A model generated the notes under the pieces. It searched no databases and was not told the origin of the DNA. It was given only the letters and a program-made list of their open reading frames with translations. DNA of 64,000 nt from JANYHF01 sp963732765 (GTDB lineage Bacteria > Pseudomonadota > Alphaproteobacteria > Rhizobiales > Hyphomicrobiaceae). This document shows positions 33,952 through 42,974 of the stretch, piece by piece. Made by a program: the position numbers and the translations under genes. Location: contig CAVTAS010000001.1 in NCBI GenBank assembly GCA_963732765.1, forward strand, positions 1 to 64,000. The letters run 5' to 3'. Position 1 is the stretch's first letter. Every line of letters begins with the position of its first letter.

Positions 33952-35307
33952 CTACCTGAACCAGCCGCGCGATTTCTTCGGCTTGGGCGCTTCGGCCGCT
34001 GGCTCTTCGAAGCCGGCCTGCGATGCATGGAGATGCGACTCGCGCTGGTGCGATCCCCAGCCGGCCGCCAGATCTTCGTCGCGCTGCTGGCGGCGGTGGA
34101 TCATCGCCTCCGACATCGGCACCGTGAACGCGTAGCGGCCATGGCGGGTGCGATAGATCAGGCCGCGATCGGTCAGCGCCAGCAGCATCTGGTTGGCGGT
34201 TGGGCCGAACCCGCCGGGATCGCCTTGTTGGATGATCTCGTTGGCCGAGAAGTCGGGGCCGGACTGGTCGGGCCGGTTCGCGATCAGCTGCAGGAACTCG
34301 CGCTGGCGATCGGTGGTCTTGTTCCAGCGCGCCGCGAAAATGCCGGCGTCGAGCCGGTCGAGCGTGCCCGACGAGGGGAACTCCTCGGCCGTCAGCGTGC
34401 CGCCGTTTTCCAGGATCTGTTCGACCAGTTCCTTGCCGACGAACTGGATGAGGTAGGGATAGCCGCCAGTGAGTTCGACCGCCTTGGCCAGCAGCTCGCG
34501 CGAGGCGCGCAAAGGCGGCATCAGCTTGGCCAAAGGGGTCAGCAGCGCGGCGCGCGTATCGTCCCAGGTCAGGCGGTCCAATGTCATGACGTGGAACATG
34601 CGCTCGGTATAGGTGCGCGTGGCGGTCAGCGCGTCATAGACATGCGGCAGTCCGGACAGGATCAAGAGACAGCTCGACACGCCGTCGCGCTTTTGCAGGG
34701 CACAGACGGTTTCGATCAGCATCGAGAGCGGGAATTCGTTGCGCTCGGCATGGTCCGAGAGGCACTGCGCCTCGTCATAGGCCAGGATCAGCCCTGAAAA
34801 GCGGGCCTTCTGCAGCAGCGTGGTGACGCGCAACAGGACGGCCTTCAGGCGGTCGCTAGGCAAGCCGGGGGCGCGCTCAAATTGGGCCTTCAGCGAATCG
34901 AACGTCAACGCCTGGTTCTCGCCCTGTTGGGCGCGGTCCAGGCGCTGGCTCAGCCGCTGCGTCATGTCCGAGGCATCGGTCTCTTCAAGGCCCATCTTAT
35001 CGGCGATGGCCGTTGCAAGGTCGGTGAGGATGCGCAGCGCCAAGCGCTCTTCCGACAGCGAGGCCGATTCCGACAGGTCGTTGCCGACCCACAGCCATCC
35101 GGCTTCCTCGGCGACCTTGCGCGTGGAATCCAGCAGCACGGTCTTGCCCATGCCGCGCAGGCCCGTGATCAGGATGTTCTCCATGATCGGATTCTGGAAC
35201 AGCACACGCTTGAAGAACTTCTGCTCGTCGTGACGGCCTGCGAACAACGGTGGTTCGTGGCCAGCGCCCGGGCGATAGGGGTTTTCAAGCAGCCGTTGGC
35301 GGTCCAT
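33952..35307 (-). CDS. AAA family ATPase, archaeal ATPase/ORC-like (451 aa)
   Basis: P-loop ATPase of the AAA_16/archaeal-ATPase type. Walker A GLRGMGKTVLL near residue 50, Walker B GLILAYDEAQ near 175, sensor-1-like LLILSGLPHVYDAL near 215. A lid region with ELTGGYPYLIQFVGKEL near 290 is followed by a winged-helix-like domain (residues 340-400) and a Pro/Lys tail ending KKSRGWFR. Members of this group are linked to DNA or STAND-like functions, but the role here is unknown. It lies on the same strand after the 473-aa membrane-anchored gene, with a hairpin between them. Confidence 0.85.
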   Translation of the reverse strand: MDRQRLLENPYRPGAGHEPPLFAGRHDEQKFFKRVLFQNPIMENILITGLRGMGKTVLLDSTRKVAEEAGWLWVGNDLSESASLSEERLALRILTDLATAIADKMGLEETDASDMTQRLSQRLDRAQQGENQALTFDSLKAQFERAPGLPSDRLKAVLLRVTTLLQKARFSGLILAYDEAQCLSDHAERNEFPLSMLIETVCALQKRDGVSSCLLILSGLPHVYDALTATRTYTERMFHVMTLDRLTWDDTRAALLTPLAKLMPPLRASRELLAKAVELTGGYPYLIQFVGKELVEQILENGGTLTAEEFPSSGTLDRLDAGIFAARWNKTTDRQREFLQLIANRPDQSGPDFSANEIIQQGDPGGFGPTANQMLLALTDRGLIYRTRHGRYAFTVPMSEAMIHRRQQRDEDLAAGWGSHQRESHLHASQAGFEEPAAEAPKPKKSRGWFR

Positions 35308-35336
35308 GGGTCAGGCTTTCTGTCGTCGCAGCCGAC

Positions 35337-35372
35337 GTGCGGGGCGAAGCGCCAGGTGGCGCCCCGCTGCAC
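35337..35372 (-). terminator. possible terminator or hairpin between two minus-strand genes
   Basis: GTGCGGGGCG and CGCCCCGCtGCAC form a strong GC stem (one bulged base) 98 bp after the stop of the 473-aa gene. No T-run follows on the minus strand, so termination is uncertain; it may be an mRNA-stabilising hairpin before the ATPase gene. Confidence 0.4.
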
Positions 35373-35469
35373 GAAAGCAGAAAAGCAAAGGGATCGGATG
35401 AAGTGGCATCCGCGCCGCGGTCAGGCAACCCCGCTAAAGACTGCCTGCCGCTTTTGGATGGCGCGGAAT

Positions 35470-36891
35470 CTAGTTTCGTTTGGAAGATACCGTGGTGAGT
35501 TCGTCGAGGCCCTTCAGCAAGGTATCGAGGAAATCGGTCGGTTTTGCGCCAACGCGGCCACCCTTCTTACGGCTGGGCGCTTGCTTCGGGGCAACGAACG
35601 CCATCTGACCGGGGGTAGGCATTGCAACGCTGCTGTCTGCCGAAGCGGCGCGGTAGACCTTGGTCTTGAAGCGTCCCTTACGGACGGTCGCCGCCTTGGT
35701 CGTCTGCGCGGGCTTGGGCTGCGCCTTCTGCCAGGGCAGGACTTCGGGCATTGCCGCCGCAGCCTTCTTGCGCCACGGCAGAACTTCAGGCGGAACAATG
35801 TTGTTTGCAGACTTCGCCACGACCCCGGGAAGCTGTGTGGTCGCACTGGGCGCACCAAGCGCCATGCGACCCTGGCTGAGGTCGGCCACGCCGCCGTCGC
35901 TGGCAACCGATCGCGTCACCCGCGTCCGGATGCGTGTGCGGACGGTAGCGATCCGGATGCCAAGCGGCGCGGCTGCGGCAAGTGGGGCCGGTGCTTTGGC
36001 CTGGGCCAACGGCGCGGTCTTGGGGTCAATACGGCCAATCGTGTTGGCTATGGTGTCCTCGGTGGACTTCATCATGGCCAGGACGGTGTCGCGCGGGGTC
36101 GCTTTGGTGGCCGCGCCGGGCGTAGCCTTGGCGGTGACGACCGCAACGCCGGCAACGGGAACAGCCGGTGCAATGGCTGCCGACGTCACTGGCGCCTTGA
36201 CCGCAGCAACAGGCTCAGGAGCCGGCTCAACGATCGGTGAGAGCGTGGCGGGCGATGCCGCGAAGCTCGCTGACGGCACGCCCGGCGTCGGGAAGGCTTC
36301 GGCATCGGCAACCGCATTGGGCTTGGCGGGCGCCAGATCCGCGTCATTGTCGAGTATAGCCAGCTCGACGGGTGTGCTCGCCAGGTTTGCGCTTGCGACC
36401 CGCGGCGGTGCCGGATTGGTCTGCTCCGGCGCGAACAGCGCTGCGACGGCAGCCTCGATCGGAGTGGTGATGCCGGGGGCGCTGTCGGAGATCACGGCAT
36501 AGGCCGAGACCCAGATCAGGCCCGTCAGCACGGCGCTGGACAGGCTGACCGCGAACATCTGCACGCCACGGCTTGCGCCGGTGCGTTTGGTTGCCCCACT
36601 GCGGCGCGCACCCGTGAGCTTCTGGATGTCGTTGCGGATGCCACGCGCCACCAGCGATGGCTTGATGACGTCGCGCAGGCTACGTGGTTGCAACGGCGCG
36701 CTGCGCTGGCGATTGGATCCGAGAACGGCGCCGCCGGGCAGCTGCGTGTCGAACTGGCTCGGCGTTTCGATCTCAATGCCCGCCAGGCGGTCGATGAGCT
36801 TGCGCCGCCATGCGGCTTCGACTTCGCGAGGCGACAGGTCGCCCTTCGTTTTACCTTTACGCAACACGATACCCCACTCTCTGCTTCGCAT
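35470..36891 (-). CDS. membrane-anchored Ala/Pro-rich hypothetical protein (473 aa)
   Basis: No recognised family. Residues 1-105 are basic and probably cytoplasmic (RKGKTKGDLSPREVEAAWRR; GARRSGATKRTGASRG). One hydrophobic helix, about 112-132 (FAVSLSSAVLTGLIWVSAYA), anchors it. The remaining 340 residues are low-complexity Ala/Pro/Thr/Val with basic patches (RTRIRTRVTRS). Short repeated units PEVLPWRKKA and PEVLPWQKAQ occur near 385-405, and GRMALGAP and GQMAFVAP are spaced about 70 apart. The start has GGGGAGCAGG before the ATG. The periplasmic tail could bind an anionic polymer, but that is a guess. Confidence 0.75.
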   Translation of the reverse strand: MRSREWGIVLRKGKTKGDLSPREVEAAWRRKLIDRLAGIEIETPSQFDTQLPGGAVLGSNRQRSAPLQPRSLRDVIKPSLVARGIRNDIQKLTGARRSGATKRTGASRGVQMFAVSLSSAVLTGLIWVSAYAVISDSAPGITTPIEAAVAALFAPEQTNPAPPRVASANLASTPVELAILDNDADLAPAKPNAVADAEAFPTPGVPSASFAASPATLSPIVEPAPEPVAAVKAPVTSAAIAPAVPVAGVAVVTAKATPGAATKATPRDTVLAMMKSTEDTIANTIGRIDPKTAPLAQAKAPAPLAAAAPLGIRIATVRTRIRTRVTRSVASDGGVADLSQGRMALGAPSATTQLPGVVAKSANNIVPPEVLPWRKKAAAAMPEVLPWQKAQPKPAQTTKAATVRKGRFKTKVYRAASADSSVAMPTPGQMAFVAPKQAPSRKKGGRVGAKPTDFLDTLLKGLDELTTVSSKRN

Positions 36892-37662
36892 CCTGCTCCC
36901 CGATCTGGCGCGGAGCCGAATTGTCCAGGTGCTGGCTGCCGACCGTTTCAGATCTCGTTGACAGGCTCCCGGTTCCCTCGCGAACCTCAGTTGGAACCCG
37001 ACTTGGAGACAGTCGGAAAAGCAGCTCCCAGGGATGCCACTTCGAAGTCACTCGCCCTTCAGCCCGCCTCCAGATCGCAACGATTGTTGTCCCGGCGGGC
37101 GTTCTGCTCACAATGAAGTCAAATGTGACCAGAAAGCGACTATGGGGATGTTATAAGCCTTCGGAGGGTAAGAAATCAACAGTTCATTAGGTTGTATTGT
37201 ATAGAGACTACAACTTTCGGTTGAATTCATCAATCTAATCTACATTTTGTTTAGTAAAAAACCTCAAATTGAGATATTTGAGCTTTTATCCACAGAAATA
37301 ATACTGACGATATGCTGCTAGGTCGCATAATCGCAAACGAGACTTACTTTCCCCAAATGCACCAAATGTCGCGATGGCTGAGTCGCTTCTTGGCGGCGCC
37401 AGGCAGCTCCAATGGCCCTGGCGATGCCAAATGAAGCCGGTCTCCCGGCGAAAACCGTGCCGACGGACGCTCGCTTCTGGTGATTGGAGCAAGGCGCAAC
37501 GCCGCGCTTGCAGCTGCATCTCGCGTCAAGTAGTGCGTCGTAACATTTCTCCTTGCACCTCGAAAAACCTCGCGACTTGTCCACAGATGACAAAAAGGGC
37601 CGCGAACTGGCGCGACCCCTTTATGACGATTACTTGACAGTCCCGGAAGGCGGTCGGGAGGG
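36892..37662. other. 770-bp noncoding region with an AT-rich core and two DnaA-box-like sequences
   Basis: I see no gene here. The stretch 37150-37350 is strikingly AT-rich for this genome. It contains a perfect DnaA box TTATCCACA at 37286-37294, with CTCAAATtgagatATTTGAG just before it, and a second box TTGTCCACA at 37577-37585. The AT-rich core could be a promoter region for the minus-strand gene or an origin-like segment. Too few boxes are visible for a confident oriC call. Confidence 0.4.
37592..37622 (-). terminator. rho-independent terminator of the GST gene
   Basis: On the minus strand AAAGGGGTCGCG and CGCGGCCCTTTTT form a stem with one bulge, ending in a T-run, about 40 bp after the glutathione S-transferase stop codon. 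Confidence 0.6.
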
Positions 37663-38271
37663 CTACTTGATCAGCCCCTCGGCCTTCAGCGCGGCCTGCA
37701 CGGCAGGGCGCGCGGCAATGCGGCCAGCGTAGGCGCCGATGTTCTTGTGGGCCGAGAGATCGACGCCGACCATGGCGGCCCAATTGAGGATCGTGAAGGC
37801 ATAGGCGTCCGCCGCCGTGAAGTGGCCGCCAACCAGGTATTCGTTCTTGGACAGGTGCATGTCGAGATGGGCCGCCTTCTTCTCGATGTTGGCCTTGATG
37901 GGAGCACCGGCCTTCTCAGCCATTTCTTTGTTCCAGAGCGAACCCATGGACTTGTGGAATTCGCTGGCAATCCAGTTCAGCCACTCGATTTCGCGATAGC
38001 GCTCCATGGTGCCGGCCTTGGGCATGATGTTGGAACCGGCGGCATGGTCGCCAATGTATTGCATGATCGCCGAGCATTCCGTCAGCACGCTGCCGTCGGC
38101 CAGCTGCAGTGCCGGTACCGCGCCTTTGGCGTTGACCGGCCAGTAGTCGTCGCCATTGGCCGAAATCTTGGTGCCCAGATCAACTTTGACGGCGTCGAAC
38201 TTGGCGCCGACTTCGTGCAGCACGATATGCGGGGCTAAGGAGCAAGCGCCGGGCGAATAATACAGTTTCAT
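37663..38271 (-). CDS. glutathione S-transferase (202 aa)
   Basis: Cytosolic beta-class-like GST: MKLYYSPGACSLAPHIVLHE at the N-terminus has the conserved Tyr5/Ser6 and Cys10 region typical of bacterial beta-class enzymes. VPALQLADGSVLTECSAIMQYI is the thioredoxin-fold cis-Pro and glutathione gamma-Glu binding segment; the C-terminal helical domain has FTAADAYAF with the folding-motif Asp. The ATG of MKLYY is the family start; upstream codons are not conserved. Divergent from a MarR regulator (126-bp gap), which may respond to an electrophile and control it. A terminator follows. Confidence 0.94.
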   Translation of the reverse strand: MKLYYSPGACSLAPHIVLHEVGAKFDAVKVDLGTKISANGDDYWPVNAKGAVPALQLADGSVLTECSAIMQYIGDHAAGSNIMPKAGTMERYREIEWLNWIASEFHKSMGSLWNKEMAEKAGAPIKANIEKKAAHLDMHLSKNEYLVGGHFTAADAYAFTILNWAAMVGVDLSAHKNIGAYAGRIAARPAVQAALKAEGLIK

Positions 38272-38397
38272 GGTGGGGACTCCGGGGTTATAAATTCTGG
38301 GTAAGGGGCGCTCTGAACGCGGTTGTGCTTCGGCACGCACAGCCCGGTTAGAGGAATTTCCATGCAACTGCAAGCAGTCTGAGGTAACGTCCTCGTC

Positions 38398-38856
38398 ATG
38401 ACCCAGACCATCTCCGAAAACACCGTTCAGGCTTGGACCAATCTAGTGCGCGCCGAGCAACTGGTGTTCGCGCGCGTTGAGGAAGACCTCAAGAAGGCCG
38501 GGTTCCCACCGCTGGAATGGTACGATGTGCTCTACGAGCTCGACCGCGCACCTGCTGGCGTGCTGCCGCAGGCCGAGGTGCAGAGCCGCATCATGCTGGC
38601 GCAATACAACTTGTGCCGGCTGGTGGACCGCTTGAGCCGCGAAGATCTGGTGCGCCGCCAGCCCTCGCCCGAGGACGGCCGCAGCAATCTGCTGGTCATC
38701 ACCGACAAGGGCCGCGAGCTGCGCAAACGCATGTGGCCGGTCTATTCGGAAGCCATCGAGGCGCATCTGGGCTCGCATTTCGCGCCCGGCGAGGCCGAGA
38801 GGCTTGCGCAATTGCTTGGCAAGCTGCAAACCGTGCCAGCACGCGAACGGGGCTGA
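38398..38856 (+). CDS. MarR family winged-helix regulator (152 aa)
   Basis: MarR-type dimeric regulator. N-terminal dimerisation helix (residues 8-32), recognition region around LAQYNLCRLVDRLSREDLV (about 67-85), and the beta-wing with RRQPSPEDGRSNLLVITDKG including the conserved D-x-R-S. Divergent from the GST gene and 39 bp before fabI, so it may control either; the GST is the more usual partner. The gap has a small palindrome CTGCaaGCAG near 38368, too short for a confident operator call. Confidence 0.9.
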   Translation: MTQTISENTVQAWTNLVRAEQLVFARVEEDLKKAGFPPLEWYDVLYELDRAPAGVLPQAEVQSRIMLAQYNLCRLVDRLSREDLVRRQPSPEDGRSNLLVITDKGRELRKRMWPVYSEAIEAHLGSHFAPGEAERLAQLLGKLQTVPARERG

Positions 38857-38895
38857 GACCCCGCCACATCGAGTCCACTTGAGGAAAGAACCGCC

Positions 38896-39720
38896 ATGAC
38901 AGAACGCGGCAACGTAATGGCCGGCAAGCGCGGCCTGATCATGGGCGTGGCCAACAACCGATCCATCGCCTGGGGCATCACCAAGGCCTGCGCCGACCAG
39001 GGCGCCGAGATCGCGCTCACGTATCAGGGCGATGCCCTCAAGAAGCGCGTCGAGCCGCTGGCGGCCGAAGTCGGCTGCACTACCGTTCTGCCCTGCGATG
39101 TTTCGGATAACGCCAGCATGGACGCGGTGTTCGCCGCCCTGAAGGAAAAATGGGGCCGGCTCGACTTCCTGGTCCACGCCATCGCCTTTTCCGACAAGGC
39201 CGAGTTGGACGGGCGCTATGTCGATACGACGGAGAAGAACTTCGTCCAGACCATGCTGATCAGCTGCTTTTCGTTCACCGCGCTCGCCCAGCGCGCCGAA
39301 AAGCTGATGACCAACGGCGGCTCGATGCTGACGCTCACCTACTATGGCGCCGAAAAGGTTATGCCGCATTACAACGTCATGGGCGTGGCCAAAGCGGGTC
39401 TGGAAGCCTCGGTGCGCTATCTGGCGGCCGACCTCGGCAAACAGAACATCCGTGTCAACGCCATATCGGCCGGCCCGATCAAGACGCTGGCGGCATCCGG
39501 CATCGCCGATTTCCGCTACATCCTGAAGTGGAACGAATACAACTCGGCCCTGCGCCGCACCGTCACCATCGAGGATGTCGGCGGGTCGGGCATGTATCTG
39601 CTCTCGGATTTGTCCAGCGGCGTCACCGGCGAAGTACACCATGTGGATGCCGGCTATCACGTTCAGGGCATGAAGAACGAGGACGCGCCGGATCTGACAA
39701 CCATGAAAGACGGGGCGTAG
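38896..39720 (+). CDS. fabI: enoyl-[acyl-carrier-protein] reductase, FabI type (274 aa)
   Basis: NADH-dependent last step of each fatty-acid elongation round. The FabI form of the Rossmann motif GVANNRSIAWGI lies near residue 17. AIAFSDKAEL is near 95, and the catalytic Tyr-Tyr-Lys set appears as LTYYGAEKVMPHYNVMGVAK, with Tyr and Lys six residues apart, different from classical SDRs. The C-terminal region ends GYHVQGMKNED. AGGAAAGAA precedes the ATG. The adjacent MarR gene may be co-transcribed. Full length, no oddities. Confidence 0.96.
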   Translation: MTERGNVMAGKRGLIMGVANNRSIAWGITKACADQGAEIALTYQGDALKKRVEPLAAEVGCTTVLPCDVSDNASMDAVFAALKEKWGRLDFLVHAIAFSDKAELDGRYVDTTEKNFVQTMLISCFSFTALAQRAEKLMTNGGSMLTLTYYGAEKVMPHYNVMGVAKAGLEASVRYLAADLGKQNIRVNAISAGPIKTLAASGIADFRYILKWNEYNSALRRTVTIEDVGGSGMYLLSDLSSGVTGEVHHVDAGYHVQGMKNEDAPDLTTMKDGA

Positions 39721-39818
39721 TCCCCACTCTTCACCCAATTGCACACCGCCGGTTTGCCTAGTGCGCGCGCTGTGCGAAGAGTTTCCGGCGCGGCACGTGG
39801 GCGGCGCGGGACAAAGTC

Positions 39819-40772
39819 ATGGCAAGCGGCAGTTTCGATTTCCTGGTGATAATCCCGACCTACCGCCGCCCGGCGTTGCTCGGCGACGCCATCGGCAGCG
39901 CGCTGGCGCAAGACGGCGCGACCAAGACCATCCTGGTAGTCGACGATTGCCCGGACGGCTCGGCCCGCGATGCCGTCCAAGCCTTCGATGATCCCCGCGT
40001 CGCCTATCTGCGCAACCCGCGCCCGTCCAGCGGCGGCCCCAGCCGGGTGCGGAACTTCGGTTTCGCCGAGGCCACGCGCCGGGGCCTCCAGGCGCGCTTC
40101 GTCCATTACCTCGACGACGACGATATGGTCCCCGACGGGCACTACGCCGCCGTCACAGCGGCTTTCGATGCCAATCCAGGGGTTGGCGTGGTGTTCGGCA
40201 ACCTGAAGGCCTTTGTGCGCTTTTCGGACGATCCCGCTCTCAAGATTCAGCAGCAGGACCACGTGCGCAGCTTCCAGCCCATCCTGGACGAGACTGCCGC
40301 CATCGCCCGCAGCTACCGCGACGCCGCCGCCCGCCTGCGCGCGCCCTGGCTGGCGAACACCCTCTACCGCCACCACGCTTTGTTCGGCCCGCCAATGTTT
40401 TACTGCGGCTGCTGCGTCCTGCGGCACCAGCATGCCGTCGCGCTGGGCGGCTTTGCCGAGCACGTCAGGCTGACCGAGGATCTGCGCTACTTTGGCGAGG
40501 CGGTGTATCGCTTCGGCGCCGCCTACATCGACCGCGTAGCGTGCCACTACCGGGTCAACGATACTTCCTTGACCCGCTCACGTGTCATCACGCCGGAGCA
40601 GGCCGCCGCCCATGAGCGCGAGGTGCAGGACGTGCAACGTGCCTGGCAACAGGAGCTGCGGCGCGATCTCGGCCCCGTGCAGTACTACGGGGTCAAGGTG
40701 GTCTACAAACTGCTGACCCGGCCGCTCATGGACCGGGTTCGGCCGATGTTGGCTGTCAAACAGGGCGTCTAA
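39819..40772 (+). CDS. glycosyltransferase family 2 protein (317 aa)
   Basis: GT-A fold nucleotide-sugar transferase. It opens with FLVIIPTYRRPALLGDAIGS (residues 6-25), then VVDDCPDGSARD near 42, a metal-binding aspartate cluster HYLDDDDMVPDG near 99-110, and a long acceptor domain. CGCCVLRHQHAVALGGF near 205 and TEDLRYFGEA near 224 contain the catalytic base-like EDL motif. No membrane helix. It ends in the 4-nt convergent overlap with the Gfo/Idh/MocA gene. Acceptor unknown; perhaps a surface polysaccharide. Confidence 0.88.
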   Translation: MASGSFDFLVIIPTYRRPALLGDAIGSALAQDGATKTILVVDDCPDGSARDAVQAFDDPRVAYLRNPRPSSGGPSRVRNFGFAEATRRGLQARFVHYLDDDDMVPDGHYAAVTAAFDANPGVGVVFGNLKAFVRFSDDPALKIQQQDHVRSFQPILDETAAIARSYRDAAARLRAPWLANTLYRHHALFGPPMFYCGCCVLRHQHAVALGGFAEHVRLTEDLRYFGEAVYRFGAAYIDRVACHYRVNDTSLTRSRVITPEQAAAHEREVQDVQRAWQQELRRDLGPVQYYGVKVVYKLLTRPLMDRVRPMLAVKQGV

Positions 40773-41755
40773 ACGCTTTCCCACTTCCCGCTCGTCTCGG
40801 AGCGGAAGAAGGCGTCGATGATCTTCATGTTCCCGATCGCGCTCTCGACGTCACCGACCAGCGGCTCGAGTCCACGGATGGCGCGCCCAAAGGCCTCGGC
40901 CTGGGCTGTGTACTGATCGATGACCGGGATGGAGATGGTCTCGACCGGCTTGCCCTCCTGATGCAGGCGCACCAGCGTCGGGGTATCGGGCGGGGCGTTG
41001 AACGGGATGTCGATCTCGAAACGGCCGGTCGTGCCGACGATCTGTACGCGCTGGAAATTCATGCTCTGCGTGCCGCACATGAACGACAGCTGCCGCCCGT
41101 TGCCGAAATCGGCCATGCCGCTGGAGAGCCGGTCGACCTTCATCTCCGGATCGCGGTCGATCAGCGCAATCACGCGCCGGGGCTCGGCCTCGAACACGAA
41201 GCGCGCTGCCGTGATCGGATAGCAGCCGATGTCAAGCATGCCGCCGCCGCCGATATCGGCCTTGTTGCGCACGTTTGTGGGATCGGTGAGGTGGTAGGCG
41301 AACAGCACCTGGATGGCATGCACGCGGCCGAGCGCTCCCGAGCGGACGAGGTCGCGCGCCATCTTCCATTGCGGGTGGTGGCGCACCATGAAGGCCTCGC
41401 CGACCAGGATGTCTTTCGGAATACCGCGCAGCTGCTCGGCCTCATTCGCGGTGATAGCGATGGGCTTTTCGCACAGCACATGCTTGCCGGCTTTCACCGC
41501 TTGCAGCGTCAGCGGCACATGCAGATGGTTCGGGGTCGGATTGTAGACCGCCTCGATGGTGGGATCGGCCAGCATCTCCTCATAGGAGCCATAGGCCTTG
41601 GGGATGCCGAGCTTTTTGCAGGCGTCTTGCGCGCGCGCGAGATCGCGCGAGGCGAGGGCATAGACCTCCAGTTCCTTGCTCTTCAACATGGCCGGAATGA
41701 CTTTTTCCATGCCGATCTTGGCCGGGCTGAGGATGCCCCAACGGACGGGTTTCAT
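40769..41755 (-). CDS. Gfo/Idh/MocA family oxidoreductase (328 aa)
   Basis: NAD(P)-dependent sugar dehydrogenase of the glucose-fructose oxidoreductase family. The start RWGILSPAKIGMEKVIPAM is a variant of the usual G-x-G-x-x-A dinucleotide motif. NPTPNHLHVP near residue 72 and the catalytic Lys in LCEKPIAIT near 95 follow, then the C-terminal alpha/beta domain with DIGGGGMLDIGCY near 167. It resembles dihydrodiol or xylose dehydrogenases. Not in an operon; it converges on the glycosyltransferase. Confidence 0.9.
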   Translation of the reverse strand: MKPVRWGILSPAKIGMEKVIPAMLKSKELEVYALASRDLARAQDACKKLGIPKAYGSYEEMLADPTIEAVYNPTPNHLHVPLTLQAVKAGKHVLCEKPIAITANEAEQLRGIPKDILVGEAFMVRHHPQWKMARDLVRSGALGRVHAIQVLFAYHLTDPTNVRNKADIGGGGMLDIGCYPITAARFVFEAEPRRVIALIDRDPEMKVDRLSSGMADFGNGRQLSFMCGTQSMNFQRVQIVGTTGRFEIDIPFNAPPDTPTLVRLHQEGKPVETISIPVIDQYTAQAEAFGRAIRGLEPLVGDVESAIGNMKIIDAFFRSETSGKWESV

Positions 41756-41824
41756 AAGGAGGGCTCCGTGTGCATTGACTTTCTTCTCCCCACTTTGGGG
41801 AAGGTGCGCATTTCAGCGCCGGAC

Positions 41825-41911
41825 GAGGGACAGTTTACTTACATCGCCTGCGAAAGCGCCAACCATACAGCGAGCTGTTACTGGCGATCACTCAAGTAAC
41901 ACTGTCCCCCG
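41825..41911. repeat. GGGGACAG palindromic repeat, copy 2
   Basis: GAGGGACAGTTTACTTACATCGCC and GGCGATCACTCAAGTAACACTG (followed by TCCCCC) form one hairpin between the Gfo/Idh/MocA and purC genes. The arms are more decayed than in the copies at 23529 and 60308. Confidence 0.75.
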
Positions 41912-41932
41912 TCGTACTGCCTCCCTCAGGTC

Positions 41933-42727
41933 TCAATTCGGCTTGTCGTTGTTGGTCACCAGCACTGGGCCGCGCGTCTTCGGTTTCGGCGCCTCGGTCA
42001 GCACACCCAGCCGGCGCGCGACTTCCTGGTACGCCTCTACCAGCGATCCCGCGTTGCCAGCCACCGCGTCCTTGTCCAGCGGTTCGCCGGTGCGGGCGTC
42101 CCACAAGCGGCAATTGTCCGGGCTGATCTCGTCAGCCAGAACGATGCGCATCATGTCGTTTTCCCACAGCCGGCCGAACTCGATGTGGAACTCGACCAGC
42201 TTGATGCCGATGCCGAGGAACAGCCCGGTCATGAAGTCGTTGATGCGCAGCGACAGCGCCAGCAATTCATCGATCTCCGGCGGGCCGGCCCAGCCGAAGG
42301 CGGTGATGTGTTCTTCCGTAACCAGAGGATTGTTCAAGGGTTCGCTCTTGAAGTGGAACTCCACGATCGAGCGCGGCAGCTGCATGCCTTCGGTCAGGCC
42401 CAGCCGCTTGGCGAACTCGCCGGCCGCCACATTGCGCACCACCACCTCGAGCGGGATCGGCTCGACCTCGCGGATCAGCTGCTCGCGCATGTTGACACGG
42501 CGGATGAAGTGCGTTGGCACGCCGATGTCGCCCAAGCGCTGGAACAGATACTCGGTGATGCGGTTGTTGAGGGCGCCCTTGCCCTCGATCACGGTCGACT
42601 TGTTGGGATCGGCATCGACATCCACAGCGGTGGCGTCGTCCTTGAAGTGCTGAATCAGCGTCCCGGGCTCGGGGCCTTCATAGAGGGTTTTGCCCTTGCC
42701 ATCGAAAACCAGCCGGCGACGGTTCAT
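41933..42727 (-). CDS. purC: phosphoribosylaminoimidazole-succinocarboxamide synthase (264 aa)
   Basis: Purine synthesis step 8: ligates aspartate to CAIR using ATP. The start is the ATG of MNRRRLVFDGKGKTLYEGP, the ATP-loop segment. LNNRITEYLFQRLGDIGVPTHF lies near residue 60, EVVVRNVAAGEFAKR near 95 (SAICAR synthetase signature region), and ILADEISPDNCRLWD near 190 is the second signature. Size is usual. In alphaproteobacteria purC is often near the DUF1476 gene, as here (divergent, 247 bp). Confidence 0.95.
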   Translation of the reverse strand: MNRRRLVFDGKGKTLYEGPEPGTLIQHFKDDATAVDVDADPNKSTVIEGKGALNNRITEYLFQRLGDIGVPTHFIRRVNMREQLIREVEPIPLEVVVRNVAAGEFAKRLGLTEGMQLPRSIVEFHFKSEPLNNPLVTEEHITAFGWAGPPEIDELLALSLRINDFMTGLFLGIGIKLVEFHIEFGRLWENDMMRIVLADEISPDNCRLWDARTGEPLDKDAVAGNAGSLVEAYQEVARRLGVLTEAPKPKTRGPVLVTNNDKPN

Positions 42728-42974
42728 GCTGTTTGGATCCTTGTCGTCACGAAGTCCGCCGCGCCAATGCTTCGACGCACAATTCAACGGCGTCATCTGG
42801 CGGTGAGCCGACGTCGCGGCTTTGTAGAGCGCCTACGGGGCGGACAATCCGACCCGGCTCCAAGTCATTAAGCGGGGTTTTCGGGCCAAGGCAAGAACGT
42901 TGATTTGGTATCCCCGGCGGGCTATGCCTTAGAGCCAGGAAATCAGCAGGCGCAGCCGCCGCAAAGGAGACGCC

